Part shown: positions 18,838 to 27,754 of the stretch, one piece after another
Layout: every line of letters starts with the position of its first letter
How positions within the stretch are numbered: the stretch's first letter is position 1
Origin: Enterobacter asburiae
GTDB lineage: Bacteria > Pseudomonadota > Gammaproteobacteria > Enterobacterales > Enterobacteriaceae
Assembly (NCBI RefSeq): GCF_008080435.1
Contig: NZ_VRKN01000011.1
Coordinates: 45,870-109,869, forward strand
DNA length: 64,000 nucleotides
Direction: 5' to 3'
Notes under the pieces: generated by a model
Database searches by the model: none
What the model was told of the DNA's origin: nothing
Seen by the model: the letters and a program-made list of their open reading frames with translations, nothing else
Made by a program: the position numbers and the translations under genes

Positions 18838-20910
18838 TTAAACCAGGCTCTCTTTATCAATCCCGAGACGCTTCATGCGCGACAGCAGGGTGGTGCGTTT
18901 TAACCCCAGGCGCTGGGCGGCACCTTTTGGCCCGGCGACCACGCCGTTGGTCTCTTTCAGCACGCGCATAATGAGCTGATATTCATCTTCTCCCTCTTTC
19001 GCTATTTCGGCGGCGGGCACGGTCACGTCAGGAAGCGTAACCTCAGGCAGGGAGAGTTGCAGCACATTGCCGCGTGTCAGCAGCACCGCGCGTTCGATGA
19101 CGTTTTCCAGCTCACGCACGTTGCCGGGCCATTCCATTGATGAAAGGGTACGCAACGTCTCGGCAGGAATACTGTCGATGTTTCGCCCCATCCGGCGCGC
19201 GATCTTCGCGGTAAACGCTTTGACCAGCAGGGGGATATCTTCCGGGCGTTCGCGCAGCGGCGGCAGGATGATCGGGAAGACGTTCAGGCGATAGTAAAGA
19301 TCGCTGCGAAATTCGCGGTCGGAGACCATTTTTTTCAGGTCGCGGTTGGTGGCGGCAATCAGCCGCACGTCGGTCTGGATAAGCTTGTTGCTGCCAAGGC
19401 GCTCAAACTCCTGCTCCTGCAGGACGCGCAGCAGTTTCGGCTGTAGCTCCAGCGGCATATCGCCCACTTCGTCGAGGAACAGCGAGCTTTTGTCCGCCAG
19501 CTCAAAACGGCCCAGCCGCTGGCTGCTGGCCCCGGTGAATGCGCCACGTTCGTGGCCGAACAGATCGCTTTCCAGCAGGCCCGCAGGCATCGCCGCGCAG
19601 TTCATCTTCACCATCCGGCGGCTGTTGCGGTTGCTCAGGTTGTGGATGGCGCGGGCAATCAGCTCTTTACCCGTACCGGTTTCGCCCAGAATCAGCACCG
19701 TGCTGTCGCTTTGCGCCACCATCTCAACCTGCTTGAGCACGCTGTACATGGCGTCGCTGCGCCCGATGATTTCACCAAACTCGCTGTCCACGTTGTTGAG
19801 CTGTTCGGTCAGGGCCAGGTTCTCATCCACCAGCCGCTCTTTCAGGCGGTGGATCTCCTGATAGGCGAGGGCGTTATCCAGGGCAATAGAGATACGCTCG
19901 GCGATCTGGCGCAGCAGCTTCAGGTTGGCAGTGGTAAACACACCTTCCTCGCACTGTGCCAGCTTCAGCACGCCCAGCATGGTGTTGCCGGACATCAGCG
20001 GCAGCAGGCACAGGGTCTGAATTTTATTGCCCCAGGTGTTGAACAGCATCCGCTCGTACGGCGCTACCGGGTCCTGCTCGTTCAGGTTGAGCAGGAGGAT
20101 CTCTTTGCTTTTGAAGACCCGCTCAGAAAGGGTGCCCGCTTCATCCACTTCGCTCTGCTCGTGTGCCGGGTTGGCTTCATCGAGATAATGTGTGGAGTAG
20201 ATGCTGAGCTTGCCCTTGCGATGGCCGCGAAGCGCAATGCTGATGGCGTCGATTTTAAAATAGTGGTGGATCTCTTTCGAGACTTCGCTGACCAGCTCAT
20301 CCATGTCGAGCCGTGACAGCACGGCGTTAGTGATGGCGACCAGAATGCGGAAGTTGTCGCGCTCGCGGCTCAGCAGGTCGTAATCGACATTATTGGTGAC
20401 GCGGCTTTGGATCTGCTCCGCGACGACGGCCACAATCTGGGTGAAGGTGTGCAGGCGCTCGTATTCCGCCTCGCTCCAGGGCTGGTCGGTCGTGCGGATA
20501 AACTCGCAGCCGCCAAAAATCTGGCCCTCTGCCGCCAGCGGCAACATGCAGTAATGCCCGAAAGGTTGATAGAGGTTGCTCTGTGCCAGCCGCGGCCACG
20601 CCTGGCGGAATTCCGCAAAGTTGCAGTGCAGCACTTCAGGCCGGGAGAGTATGCGGCGCACCGGGCCATGTGCCAGATACGTTTCGTCTTCGTATTCAAA
20701 CGTTTTGCCATTATCACGCGTTGAGTAGTAGCTCGCGCGGTGCGTTCCGCTATGCCAGAGCACAATCGCGGCGCTGTCCGCCAGCGCCGATTGCCTGACC
20801 AGCCGCGTCAGGGCATCGCTCAGCGCACCGAGGTCGGGCTGCTGTAAAAGTGTGCGCGTGATGTCAAACAGACCCTGCTGTCCAAGATCGCTCATCGGTG
20901 TATACGGCAT
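18838..20910 (-). CDS. fhlA: Formate hydrogenlyase transcriptional activator FhlA
   Basis: Sigma-54-dependent activator that senses formate and turns on hyc, hyp, hydN-hypF and fdhF. From the ATG at 20910 it has 690 residues (E. coli 692); the open frame starts 4 codons earlier at a TTG, but the family N-terminus is M-x-YTPMSDLGQQGLFDITR. Two GAF-type sensor domains occupy roughly the first 350 residues. The AAA+ domain has [16 protein letters not shown] (Walker A), GAFTGA (sigma-54 contact) and a C-terminal HTH (GAAQRLGLKRTTLLSRMKRL). There is no phosphoreceiver. It lies downstream of the hyp operon in the same direction, 64 bases after hypE. Confidence 0.97.
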   Translation of the reverse strand: MPYTPMSDLGQQGLFDITRTLLQQPDLGALSDALTRLVRQSALADSAAIVLWHSGTHRASYYSTRDNGKTFEYEDETYLAHGPVRRILSRPEVLHCNFAEFRQAWPRLAQSNLYQPFGHYCMLPLAAEGQIFGGCEFIRTTDQPWSEAEYERLHTFTQIVAVVAEQIQSRVTNNVDYDLLSRERDNFRILVAITNAVLSRLDMDELVSEVSKEIHHYFKIDAISIALRGHRKGKLSIYSTHYLDEANPAHEQSEVDEAGTLSERVFKSKEILLLNLNEQDPVAPYERMLFNTWGNKIQTLCLLPLMSGNTMLGVLKLAQCEEGVFTTANLKLLRQIAERISIALDNALAYQEIHRLKERLVDENLALTEQLNNVDSEFGEIIGRSDAMYSVLKQVEMVAQSDSTVLILGETGTGKELIARAIHNLSNRNSRRMVKMNCAAMPAGLLESDLFGHERGAFTGASSQRLGRFELADKSSLFLDEVGDMPLELQPKLLRVLQEQEFERLGSNKLIQTDVRLIAATNRDLKKMVSDREFRSDLYYRLNVFPIILPPLRERPEDIPLLVKAFTAKIARRMGRNIDSIPAETLRTLSSMEWPGNVRELENVIERAVLLTRGNVLQLSLPEVTLPDVTVPAAEIAKEGEDEYQLIMRVLKETNGVVAGPKGAAQRLGLKRTTLLSRMKRLGIDKESLV

Positions 20911-20974
20911 ATTGCTTTCCAATAGAAACTGGCAAAAAAAGAGACATTCAGTGCTGACCGCTTTTGGCGCGGTT

Positions 20975-21985
20975 CTAGCAAATACGGGGTAAGGGTTCCG
21001 CGTGCGGCAGATCCAGCGTCCGTTTCACGCCATAAAGCCCGGTCAGGCGCACCCCTTTGCGCTCAACCACTTCACCAATCATCGCCGCCTCTTTTCCTGA
21101 CGGATGAGCCCACAGCTGTTCAAGAACGGCTTCCGCTGCCGCGCGTTCAACGCCAATCACCAGTTTGCCTTCGTTTGCGAAGTTAAGCGGATCAAGGCCC
21201 AGCAGTTCGCAAAGCCCGCGAACGGCAGGCTTAACGGGCAGGCTGCGCTCGGTGAGTTCAATCCCGTACCCACAGCTTGCCGCAAACTCATGGACTACGG
21301 CATTCACACCGCCTCGCGTGGCGTCCCGCAGGGCCTTCACGCCAGGAACAGCACGCAGCGTCTGAATCATTGGGGTGAGCACCGCGCAGTCGCTGCGCAG
21401 TTCCCCATCCAGCCCCAGACCTTCGCGCAGGTTAAGGATGGTCGCCCCGTGGCAGCCCAGCGTTCCGGTCACGATCAGCACGTCGCCCACGCTAAGCTGC
21501 TGCGCGCCCCAGTGAATATCGGCGGGGATCGCCCCCATGCCGGCGGTGTTGATAAATAGCTTGTCGGCCGCGCCGCGCTGCACCACTTTGGTATCGCCGG
21601 TGACGATAGCCATCCCCGCCTCGCGTGCGGTCTGCGCCATGCTGTTGACCACTGTCGTGAGCGTCTCCATCGGTAATCCCTCTTCGAGGATAAACCCGCA
21701 AGAGAGGTAGCGCGGAATAGCGCCGCTGACCGCCACGTCGTTGGCCGTGCCGCAGACGGCGAGCTTGCCGATATCGCCGCCGGGGAAGAACAGCGGATCG
21801 ATCACGTAGCTGTCGGTAGAGAAGGCCAGCCTGTCGCCCTGCGCGGTGAGGGTGGTGAGGTCAATGCGCGCCTGGTCTTCCTGTTCGGCGAGCCAGGGGT
21901 TGTTAAAGGCCTCCATAAACAGCCGGTTAATCAGCTGCTGCATCGCCTGTCCGCCGCTGCCGTGCGCCATTTCAACCGTATTCAT
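20975..21985 (-). CDS. hypE: Hydrogenase maturation factor HypE
   Basis: Dehydrates the thiocarboxamide on its own C-terminal cysteine to a thiocyanate, supplying the CN ligands of the Ni-Fe centre. From the ATG at 21985 it has 336 residues; upstream codons to 22027 lie within hypD and are not conserved. It starts with MNTVEMAHGSGGQAMQQL, a PurM-like ATP-binding fold, and ends with the required cysteine (PRIC). The start overlaps the hypD stop by four bases. It works with HypF, which supplies the carbamoyl group and is encoded at 37470-39686. Confidence 0.97.
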   Translation of the reverse strand: MNTVEMAHGSGGQAMQQLINRLFMEAFNNPWLAEQEDQARIDLTTLTAQGDRLAFSTDSYVIDPLFFPGGDIGKLAVCGTANDVAVSGAIPRYLSCGFILEEGLPMETLTTVVNSMAQTAREAGMAIVTGDTKVVQRGAADKLFINTAGMGAIPADIHWGAQQLSVGDVLIVTGTLGCHGATILNLREGLGLDGELRSDCAVLTPMIQTLRAVPGVKALRDATRGGVNAVVHEFAASCGYGIELTERSLPVKPAVRGLCELLGLDPLNFANEGKLVIGVERAAAEAVLEQLWAHPSGKEAAMIGEVVERKGVRLTGLYGVKRTLDLPHAEPLPRIC

Positions 21986-23103
21986 GCTTCGCTCTCCTGG
22001 TTGCGATACTGATACCACGCGGCACATGCCCCTTCGGAGGAGACCATCAGCGCGCCAAACGCCGTTTGCGGGTTACAGGTGTTGCCAAATAACGGGCATT
22101 GATGAGGTTTGCATTTACCGGTGAGCACGTCGCCGCAGCGGGCCCGGGGATCGTCGCAAACCTGCTGCGGCTGCGGGCGGAAATGCGCTTCGGCGTCGAA
22201 CGCGCGATAGGCTGGCGTCAGACGCACGCCGGATTCGGCAATCAGCCCCAGCCCGCGCCACTCGCTGTCGCCCTCAACGCAAAACACGTCGGCTATCGCC
22301 TGCTGTGCCCGTTCATTTCCCGCATCCGGCACCACGCGGCGGTACTGGTTTTCCACTGCACTCAGGGCTGCTATTTTCTGCTCAACCAGCATGGTCACAC
22401 CTTGCAGTAGATCAAGTGGTTCGAAACCAGCGACCACTAACGGACGATTGTACTGTTCAGCGATAAAACCGTAGGCGTCTGTGCCAATCACCATGCTGAC
22501 ATGCCCCGGAGCCAGAAAGGCGTCAATGCCATTTCCCGGCTCTTCCAGCAGGCTGCGCAGCGTGGGAATGAGCGTAATATGCTGGCAGAAAAAGAAAAAG
22601 TTATCGACGCTGCGCGCTTTCGCCTGTTGCAGCGTGATGGCGGTGGCGGGCATGGTGGTTTCAAACCCCAGGCCAAAAAACACCACCTTGCGCGCAGGGT
22701 TATTCTCTGCCAGCGTCAGGGCATCCATCGGCGAATAGACGATCCGGATGTCTGCTCCGTGCGCTTTCGCCTGCAGCAGCGAGCCGTTTTTCCCCGGCAC
22801 GCGCATCGCGTCGCCAAAGGTGCAGAAAATGACGTCGGGCTGGCTGGCAATTTCAATACAGCTGTCGATGCGTCCCATCGGCAGAACACACACCGGGCAG
22901 CCGGGGCCGTGGATAAACTCGATGTTCTCCGGCAGCAGCTGGTCGAGGCCAAATTTGAAGATGGCGTGCGTGTGTCCGCCACACACCTCCATGATCCGCA
23001 GCGGTTTTTCTTTCGTGTAGTCCAGCAGCGCTGCGCGCGTTTTCAGGTGCCCGATAAGCTGCAGTACCTGCTCCGGCGCGCGGTATTCATCAACATAACG
23101 CAT
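21982..23103 (-). CDS. hypD: Hydrogenase maturation factor HypD
   Basis: [4Fe-4S] scaffold on which, with HypC, the Fe(CN)2CO unit is assembled. 373 residues, as in E. coli. Conserved motifs: MEVCGGHTHAIFKFGLDQLLPE with the key cysteine, FIHGPGCPVCVLP, and the C-terminal cysteine-rich region (RCGDVLTGKCKPHQCPLFG; FGNTCNPQ) that holds the cluster. It begins three bases after hypC. The order hypABCDE is intact. Confidence 0.97.
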   Translation of the reverse strand: MRYVDEYRAPEQVLQLIGHLKTRAALLDYTKEKPLRIMEVCGGHTHAIFKFGLDQLLPENIEFIHGPGCPVCVLPMGRIDSCIEIASQPDVIFCTFGDAMRVPGKNGSLLQAKAHGADIRIVYSPMDALTLAENNPARKVVFFGLGFETTMPATAITLQQAKARSVDNFFFFCQHITLIPTLRSLLEEPGNGIDAFLAPGHVSMVIGTDAYGFIAEQYNRPLVVAGFEPLDLLQGVTMLVEQKIAALSAVENQYRRVVPDAGNERAQQAIADVFCVEGDSEWRGLGLIAESGVRLTPAYRAFDAEAHFRPQPQQVCDDPRARCGDVLTGKCKPHQCPLFGNTCNPQTAFGALMVSSEGACAAWYQYRNQESEA

Positions 23104-23106
23104 GTG

Positions 23107-23379
23107 CTATCGCTCCTCACCGTACAGCAGCGCGCCCACGTCAGGCTCCACGTCAAACATGTTTTGCAATGCATCCAGCGTGTCGCGAGCTTCCGCTTCG
23201 TTAATCACGCTCATGGCAAACCCCACGTGGACCAGCACCCACTGGCCGAGGCGCGATGCGCCCGTTTCATCGCTGCTGCCCACCAGCGTCAAATCGACGT
23301 CGCGCAGGATGCCGCAGACCTCCACTTTGGCCTGATTACCGTCGATGGCGTAAATTTGTCCAGGTACGCCTATGCACAT
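23107..23379 (-). CDS. hypC: Hydrogenase maturation chaperone HypC
   Basis: Small chaperone that binds HypD and carries the iron unit to the large-subunit precursor HycE. It is 90 residues from the ATG at 23379; the longer open frame from 23397 would put residues before the invariant N-terminal MCIGVPG, whose Cys2 must be exposed after methionine removal. The rest ([32 protein letters not shown]) fits the HypC/HupF family. The start overlaps the end of hypB by ten bases. Confidence 0.96.
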   Translation of the reverse strand: MCIGVPGQIYAIDGNQAKVEVCGILRDVDLTLVGSSDETGASRLGQWVLVHVGFAMSVINEAEARDTLDALQNMFDVEPDVGALLYGEER

Positions 23380-24233
23380 CGTTCGTTCTCCAGCCACTGT
23401 AGCCAGCTGTCCATGCCGTCTCCGCGCGTGGCAGAGACCAGCAGGATCTGAATCTCCGGATTCACTTCACGGGCATACGCCAGGCACTTATCCACGTCGA
23501 AATTCAGGTACGGCAGCAGGTCCACTTTGTTCAGCAGCATAATGGACGCGGCGGCAAACATATGCGGGTACTTCAGCGGTTTGTCTTCGCCTTCGGTCAC
23601 CGAAAGTACCGCCACCTTGTGTCGTTCGCCAAGATCGAAGCTCGCCGGGCAGACCAGGTTGCCGACGTTTTCAATAAACAGAATGCCGTTATCCGCCAGC
23701 GGCAGTCGCGGAGCCGCATCGGCAATCATCTGCGCATCCAGGTGGCAGCCTTTGCCGGTATTGACCTGAATCGCCGGGGTGCCGGTTTCGCGAATGCGCG
23801 CCGCGTCGTTAACGGTTTGCTGGTCGCCTTCGATCACCGCGCAGGAGACGCGCCCGTTCAGGCGTTTGAGCGTTTCCGTTAACAGCGTGGTTTTGCCGGA
23901 GCCGGGGCTGGAGACCAGGTTCAGCACCAGCTGTTTGCGGGTGGCAAAGCGCGCGCGGTTGCGGGCGGCGATCTGGTTATTTTTGTCCAGCACGTTGATT
24001 TCCACTTCCAGCATCTGGCGCTGGCTGATGCCCGGCGCGTGGGTACCCGCCTCCCCGTGGCCGTAGTGCAGATCGCCCGCATCGGAGCGTTGCGGGGTGA
24101 AAGTGATACCGGTCAGCGCCGCACAAGGGCGTGGGGCAGGTGAAAAGGGCGCGGAGCGAAACGAGGAATGGGGGTGATGTTCATCCCCTTCTATATACAG
24201 GTTGCCTTCGGCGCAACCGCAGGTGCTACACAT
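23370..24233 (-). CDS. hypB: Hydrogenase nickel incorporation GTPase HypB
   Basis: GTPase that delivers nickel to the hydrogenase large subunit with HypA and SlyD. 287 residues. The N-terminal [10 protein letters not shown] holds the high-affinity nickel motif CxxCGC. The G domain has [15 protein letters not shown] (P-loop), the metal-site CHLDAQM segment, and NKVDLLPYL. The N-terminal linker has only a few histidines (EHHPHSS) and not the long histidine-rich store of some rhizobial HypB. It starts 3 bases after hypA. Confidence 0.97.
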   Translation of the reverse strand: MCSTCGCAEGNLYIEGDEHHPHSSFRSAPFSPAPRPCAALTGITFTPQRSDAGDLHYGHGEAGTHAPGISQRQMLEVEINVLDKNNQIAARNRARFATRKQLVLNLVSSPGSGKTTLLTETLKRLNGRVSCAVIEGDQQTVNDAARIRETGTPAIQVNTGKGCHLDAQMIADAAPRLPLADNGILFIENVGNLVCPASFDLGERHKVAVLSVTEGEDKPLKYPHMFAAASIMLLNKVDLLPYLNFDVDKCLAYAREVNPEIQILLVSATRGDGMDSWLQWLENERCA

Positions 24234-24236
24234 ACT

Positions 24237-24587
24237 TTACTCCTTCTCGATTTCGAGGCGTTGGATCTGCATGCCGTCATCCGCCACGATGCGAAGACCG
24301 GTGCTCTGACACTGCGGACAGCGCTGAACCTTTGATGACAGCAGGGTGACGTACTGCTGGCACTGCTCGCACCAGCACTCTGCCTGCTGCTCTTCAATAT
24401 GGAGTTCGCAGCCTTCCGCCAGCGTGCCGCGACACACCAGCTCAAAACAGAAATTCAGGGCGCTGGTCTCGACGCAGGAAAACGCCCCGATCTTCAGCCA
24501 GACGCTGGTAACGCGTTTCGCGTGGTTTTGCACTGCCTGCTGTTCGATAAGTTCCAGAGCCCGCTGGCAGAGGGTGATTTCGTGCAT
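24237..24587 (-). CDS. hypA: Hydrogenase nickel metallochaperone HypA
   Basis: Nickel-binding partner of HypB. 116 residues, as in E. coli. The N-terminal MHEITLCQRALELIE has His2 and Glu3 of the nickel site, and a zinc-binding double CxxC lies in the second half (CWCEQC and CPQC, about 17 residues apart). It is the first gene of hypABCDE-fhlA, 30 bases downstream of a near-perfect sigma-54 promoter at 24618-24633. Confidence 0.97.
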   Translation of the reverse strand: MHEITLCQRALELIEQQAVQNHAKRVTSVWLKIGAFSCVETSALNFCFELVCRGTLAEGCELHIEEQQAECWCEQCQQYVTLLSSKVQRCPQCQSTGLRIVADDGMQIQRLEIEKE

Positions 24588-24617
24588 GACGCCTCCTCAA
24601 TGAATTGCGCCATTGAA

Positions 24618-24633
24618 TGCAATAACAGTGCCA
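24618..24633 (-). promoter_or_regulatory. Sigma-54 promoter of the hyp operon
   Basis: On the minus strand TGGCAC-TGTTA-TTGCA, an exact match to the -24/-12 consensus (TGGCAC-N5-TTGCW), pointing at hypA. Confidence 0.9.
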
Positions 24634-24659
24634 GCTTGATTTTTGTTAAGGCGTGACGA

Positions 24660-24689
24660 TGTCAACGCTGTCGAAATGACACGTCGACA
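24660..24689. promoter_or_regulatory. Probable FhlA binding region between hyp and hyc
   Basis: Contains CTGTCGAAATGACACGTCGA and a flanking TGTCAACG: repeated TGTC/GACA half-sites and two copies of GTCGA, midway between the divergent sigma-54 promoters. The same word recurs at 25272-25289 and 36785-36822 in the other FhlA-controlled regions. Confidence 0.65.
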
Positions 24690-24747
24690 CCGCGGAGTAG
24701 ACAGCAGTTTTGCAATTAAATCCATTTAAAATCATTAAGATAAAAAC

Positions 24748-24763
24748 TGGCATGGAATCTGCT
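24748..24763 (+). promoter_or_regulatory. Sigma-54 promoter of the hyc operon
   Basis: TGGCAT-GGAAT-CTGCT, two mismatches from TGGCAC-N5-TTGCW, with the invariant GG and GC in place, 36 bases before hycA. The A/T-rich stretch 24711-24747 separates it from the FhlA sites. Confidence 0.85.
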
Positions 24764-24798
24764 TAACAGCCGCTATCTCCATTAAACGGATACCTTCT

Positions 24799-25263
24799 AT
24801 GACTATTTGGGAAATCAGCGAAAAAGCGGATTACATCGCGCAGCGTCATCAGCAGCTGCAGGACCAGTGGCACCTCTACTGCAACTCTCTGGTTCAGGGC
24901 ATTACCCTCTCGAAAGCGCGTCTTCACCACGCGATGAGCTGCGCGGCGCAGGGCGACATGCGCTTTGTCCTGTTCGGCCATTTCACGATTAACGTGACCC
25001 TGGCGGATAACTTCAATAGCCACACCATTGAGTACCACCTCGAGACAAAAGATGGCGAAAAACAGTGTATTGCGAAGGCGCAGCTGATGGCCGATGGCAT
25101 GGTTGACGGCCACGTCAGCAACCGCGATCGCCAGCAGGTGCTGGAGCACTATCTGGAAAAAATCGCGCCGGTCTATAACGGCCTGTATGCCGCCGTTGAA
25201 CACGATCTCCCGGTCAACCTGAAGCAGCTGATGGATGGAAATGCCTCAGCGAACGTGGCCTGA
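24799..25263 (+). CDS. hycA: Formate hydrogenlyase regulatory protein HycA
   Basis: Negative regulator that counteracts FhlA at FHL promoters. 154 residues starting MTIWEISEKADYIAQRHQQL; no DNA-binding motif is evident, consistent with action through FhlA or its formate signal. As in E. coli it is the first gene of hyc and is separated by 70 bases from hycB. That gap contains TGTCGA repeats at 25272-25289. Confidence 0.95.
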   Translation: MTIWEISEKADYIAQRHQQLQDQWHLYCNSLVQGITLSKARLHHAMSCAAQGDMRFVLFGHFTINVTLADNFNSHTIEYHLETKDGEKQCIAKAQLMADGMVDGHVSNRDRQQVLEHYLEKIAPVYNGLYAAVEHDLPVNLKQLMDGNASANVA

Positions 25264-25271
25264 CTCATACG

Positions 25272-25289
25272 TGTCGAGAAGTGTCGACA
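25272..25289. promoter_or_regulatory. TGTCGA tandem repeat between hycA and hycB, probable FhlA site
   Basis: Two tandem 10-base units, GTGTCGAGAA (25271-25280) and GTGTCGACAA (25281-25290). An FhlA-responsive element is known in the hycA-hycB gap of E. coli. No sigma-54 promoter was seen next to it. Confidence 0.55.
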
Positions 25290-25333
25290 AGACAGTTTTT
25301 CGTCAAAAATGACTATCACCAGAGGATAACCCG

Positions 25334-25942
25334 GTGAACCGTTTTGTAATTGCTGACTCGACGGTCTGTATTGGCTGTCGAACCTGCGAGGCGGCGTGTT
25401 CGGAAACGCACCGCCTGCATGGGCTGCAGTCCATGCCGCGCCTGCAGGTCATGCGTAATGAAAAAGAGTCTGCCCCGCAGCTCTGCCATCACTGTGAAGA
25501 TGCCCCCTGCGCGGGTGTCTGCCCTGTGAATGCCATCACCCGCGTTGATGGCGCTGTCCAGCTGAACGAAAGCCTGTGCGTAAGCTGCAAGCTGTGCGGC
25601 ATTGCCTGCCCGTTCGGCGCGATTGAATTCTCCGGTAGCCGTCCGCTGCACATTCCGGCGAACGCCAACTCGCCAAAAGCGCCACCTGCGCCACCGGCTC
25701 CTGCACGCGTAAGCACGCTGCTGGACTGGGTGCCCGGCATCCGTGCCGTTGCGGTGAAGTGCGACCTGTGCAGCTTCGATGAGCAGGGCCCGGCCTGCGT
25801 GCGCACCTGCCCGACCAGGGCATTGATTCTGGTTAACATTCGCGACATCGCCCGTACCAGCAAGCGTAAACGCGAGCTGACCATCAACAGTGATTTTGGC
25901 GACCTTTCTCTGCTACAGGCGCTTAACGAGGGGGCGAAATGA
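25334..25942 (+). CDS. hycB: Hydrogenase-3 / FHL electron-transfer subunit HycB
   Basis: Ferredoxin-like subunit that passes electrons from formate dehydrogenase-H to hydrogenase-3. 202 residues with a GTG start, as the N-terminus MNRFVIADSTVCIGC shows. Four [4Fe-4S] motifs: [37 protein letters not shown] and CDLCSFDEQGPACVRTCP. An alanine/proline-rich insert (about residues 112-128) separates the third and fourth. It is closely related to HydN (36919-37464). The stop overlaps hycC by four bases. Confidence 0.96.
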   Translation: MNRFVIADSTVCIGCRTCEAACSETHRLHGLQSMPRLQVMRNEKESAPQLCHHCEDAPCAGVCPVNAITRVDGAVQLNESLCVSCKLCGIACPFGAIEFSGSRPLHIPANANSPKAPPAPPAPARVSTLLDWVPGIRAVAVKCDLCSFDEQGPACVRTCPTRALILVNIRDIARTSKRKRELTINSDFGDLSLLQALNEGAK

Positions 25943-27753
25943 ACGCGGCGATGATGATTACCAGCGCGGTAGCCTGTTTTGCTGCCGCCGCAGTTCTGGC
26001 GCTGATCTTCTCATTCCATAAAACCCTGAGTGGCGGTATCGCCGGGATCGGTGGGGCAGTAGCTAGCCTGATGACGCTGGCGGCAGGCGGCGTTGTCCTG
26101 CTCGGCGGCCAGTCCGCAGAGACCGTGATGCCGCTGATTCGCCACACCGTTGAGATCACGCCGCTGAACGCCATCTGGCTGGTGACGTTTGGTCTGTGCG
26201 GGCTGTTTATCAGCCTGTTCAATATCGACTGGCACCGCCATCCGCACGCCAAGGCCAACGGCCTGCTGGTTAACCTGCTGATGGCGACGGCGGTCTGCAC
26301 TGTTATCGCCAGCAACCTCGGCGCGCTGGTGGTAATGGCGGAAATCATGGCGCTCTGCGGCGTGTTCCTGACGGGCTGCAGCGCCTCCGGCAAGCTGTGG
26401 TTTGCGCTGGGACGCCTCGGGACGCTGCTGCTGGCGCTGGCCTGCTGGCTGGTGTGGCAACGCTTTGGCACGCTGGATTTCTCTGCCCTCAACGGGCATC
26501 CGCTGGGGAATGATGTCTGGCTGCTGGGCGTGATCGGCTTTGGCCTGCTTGCCGGGATTATCCCGCTGCACGGCTGGGTGCCGCAGGCGCATGCGAATGC
26601 CTCCGCGCCCGCCGCCGCGCTGTTTTCTGTGGTGGTGATGAAAGTGGGTCTGTTCGGAATTCTGGCGATTACGCTGACCGGCGGACAACCGCCGCTGTGG
26701 TGGGGCGTCGTGCTGCTGATTGCGGGCATGATCACTGCGTTCGTCGGCGGCCTGTACGCGCTGATGGAGCACAATATCCAGCGTCTTCTGGCGTACCACA
26801 CGCTTGAAAATATCGGCATCATCCTGCTCGGTATTGGCGCGGGCGTGACCGGGCTGGCGCTCAATCATCCGGCGCTGATTGCGGCCGGTTTTATCGGTGG
26901 TCTGTATCACCTCGTCAACCACAGCCTGTTTAAAAGCACCCTGTTCCTCGGCGCGGGAAGCGTCTGGTTCCGCACCGGTCATCGGGATATCGAAAAGCTG
27001 GGTGGGATTGGCAAAAAGATGCCCGTGATTTCACTGGCGATGCTGGTCGGGCTGATGGCAATGGCCGCACTGCCGCCGCTGAACGGCTTTGCCGGGGAGT
27101 GGGTGATCTATCAGTCCTTCTTCGCCCTCGGTCAGAGTGATGCGTTTATCGCCCGTCTGCTGGGACCGCTGCTGGCGGTCGGGCTGGCGATTACCGGGGC
27201 GCTGGCGGTGATGTGCATGGCGAAAGTCTACGGTGTTACTTTCCTCGGCGCGCCGCGCACCCGCGAAGCGGAAAACGCCTGCTGCGCACCGTTGTTGATG
27301 GGAGTGAGCGTGGTCGCGCTGGCGCTGTGCTGCATCGCGGGCGGCGTCGCCGCACCGTGGCTGCTGCCGCTGCTGGGCAACGCCATTCCGCTGCCGCTGA
27401 CCGTGGCGAATACCACCGTCTCGCAGCCCATGATCGCGCTGTTGCTGATTGGCGCACCGCTGCTGCCGTTCGTACTGATGCTGTTCTTCAAACGCGACAG
27501 GCTCACCTCCCGCTCGCGCGGGGCGGCGTGGGCCTGCGGCTACGAACACGAACAGTCGATGGTCATCACCGCCCACGGCTTCGCCATGCCGGTGAAGGAG
27601 AACTTCGCCGCCGTGCTGAAGCTGCGCCACTGGCTGAACCCGGTGGGCTGGGTACCCGGCTGGCAGAGTGCCGCCGCGCCCGCGCTGTTCCGCCGTCTGG
27701 CGGTCATCGAGCTGGCGGTGCTGGTGGTCATTGTGATCTCACGAGGAGCCTGA
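25939..27753 (+). CDS. hycC: FHL membrane subunit HycC
   Basis: Large polytopic membrane subunit related to the NuoL/NuoM/NuoN antiporter-like subunits of complex I. 604 residues with a dozen or more hydrophobic helices. The core includes GIIPLHGWVPQAHANASAPA and LLAYHTLENIGIILLGIGAG, the helix 7-8 region holding the conserved lysine/histidine residues in the proton_antipo_M family. With HycD it anchors the hydrophilic FHL arm and may translocate protons. The following hycD starts two bases after the stop. Confidence 0.96.
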   Translation: MNAAMMITSAVACFAAAAVLALIFSFHKTLSGGIAGIGGAVASLMTLAAGGVVLLGGQSAETVMPLIRHTVEITPLNAIWLVTFGLCGLFISLFNIDWHRHPHAKANGLLVNLLMATAVCTVIASNLGALVVMAEIMALCGVFLTGCSASGKLWFALGRLGTLLLALACWLVWQRFGTLDFSALNGHPLGNDVWLLGVIGFGLLAGIIPLHGWVPQAHANASAPAAALFSVVVMKVGLFGILAITLTGGQPPLWWGVVLLIAGMITAFVGGLYALMEHNIQRLLAYHTLENIGIILLGIGAGVTGLALNHPALIAAGFIGGLYHLVNHSLFKSTLFLGAGSVWFRTGHRDIEKLGGIGKKMPVISLAMLVGLMAMAALPPLNGFAGEWVIYQSFFALGQSDAFIARLLGPLLAVGLAITGALAVMCMAKVYGVTFLGAPRTREAENACCAPLLMGVSVVALALCCIAGGVAAPWLLPLLGNAIPLPLTVANTTVSQPMIALLLIGAPLLPFVLMLFFKRDRLTSRSRGAAWACGYEHEQSMVITAHGFAMPVKENFAAVLKLRHWLNPVGWVPGWQSAAAPALFRRLAVIELAVLVVIVISRGA

Positions 27754-27754
27754 C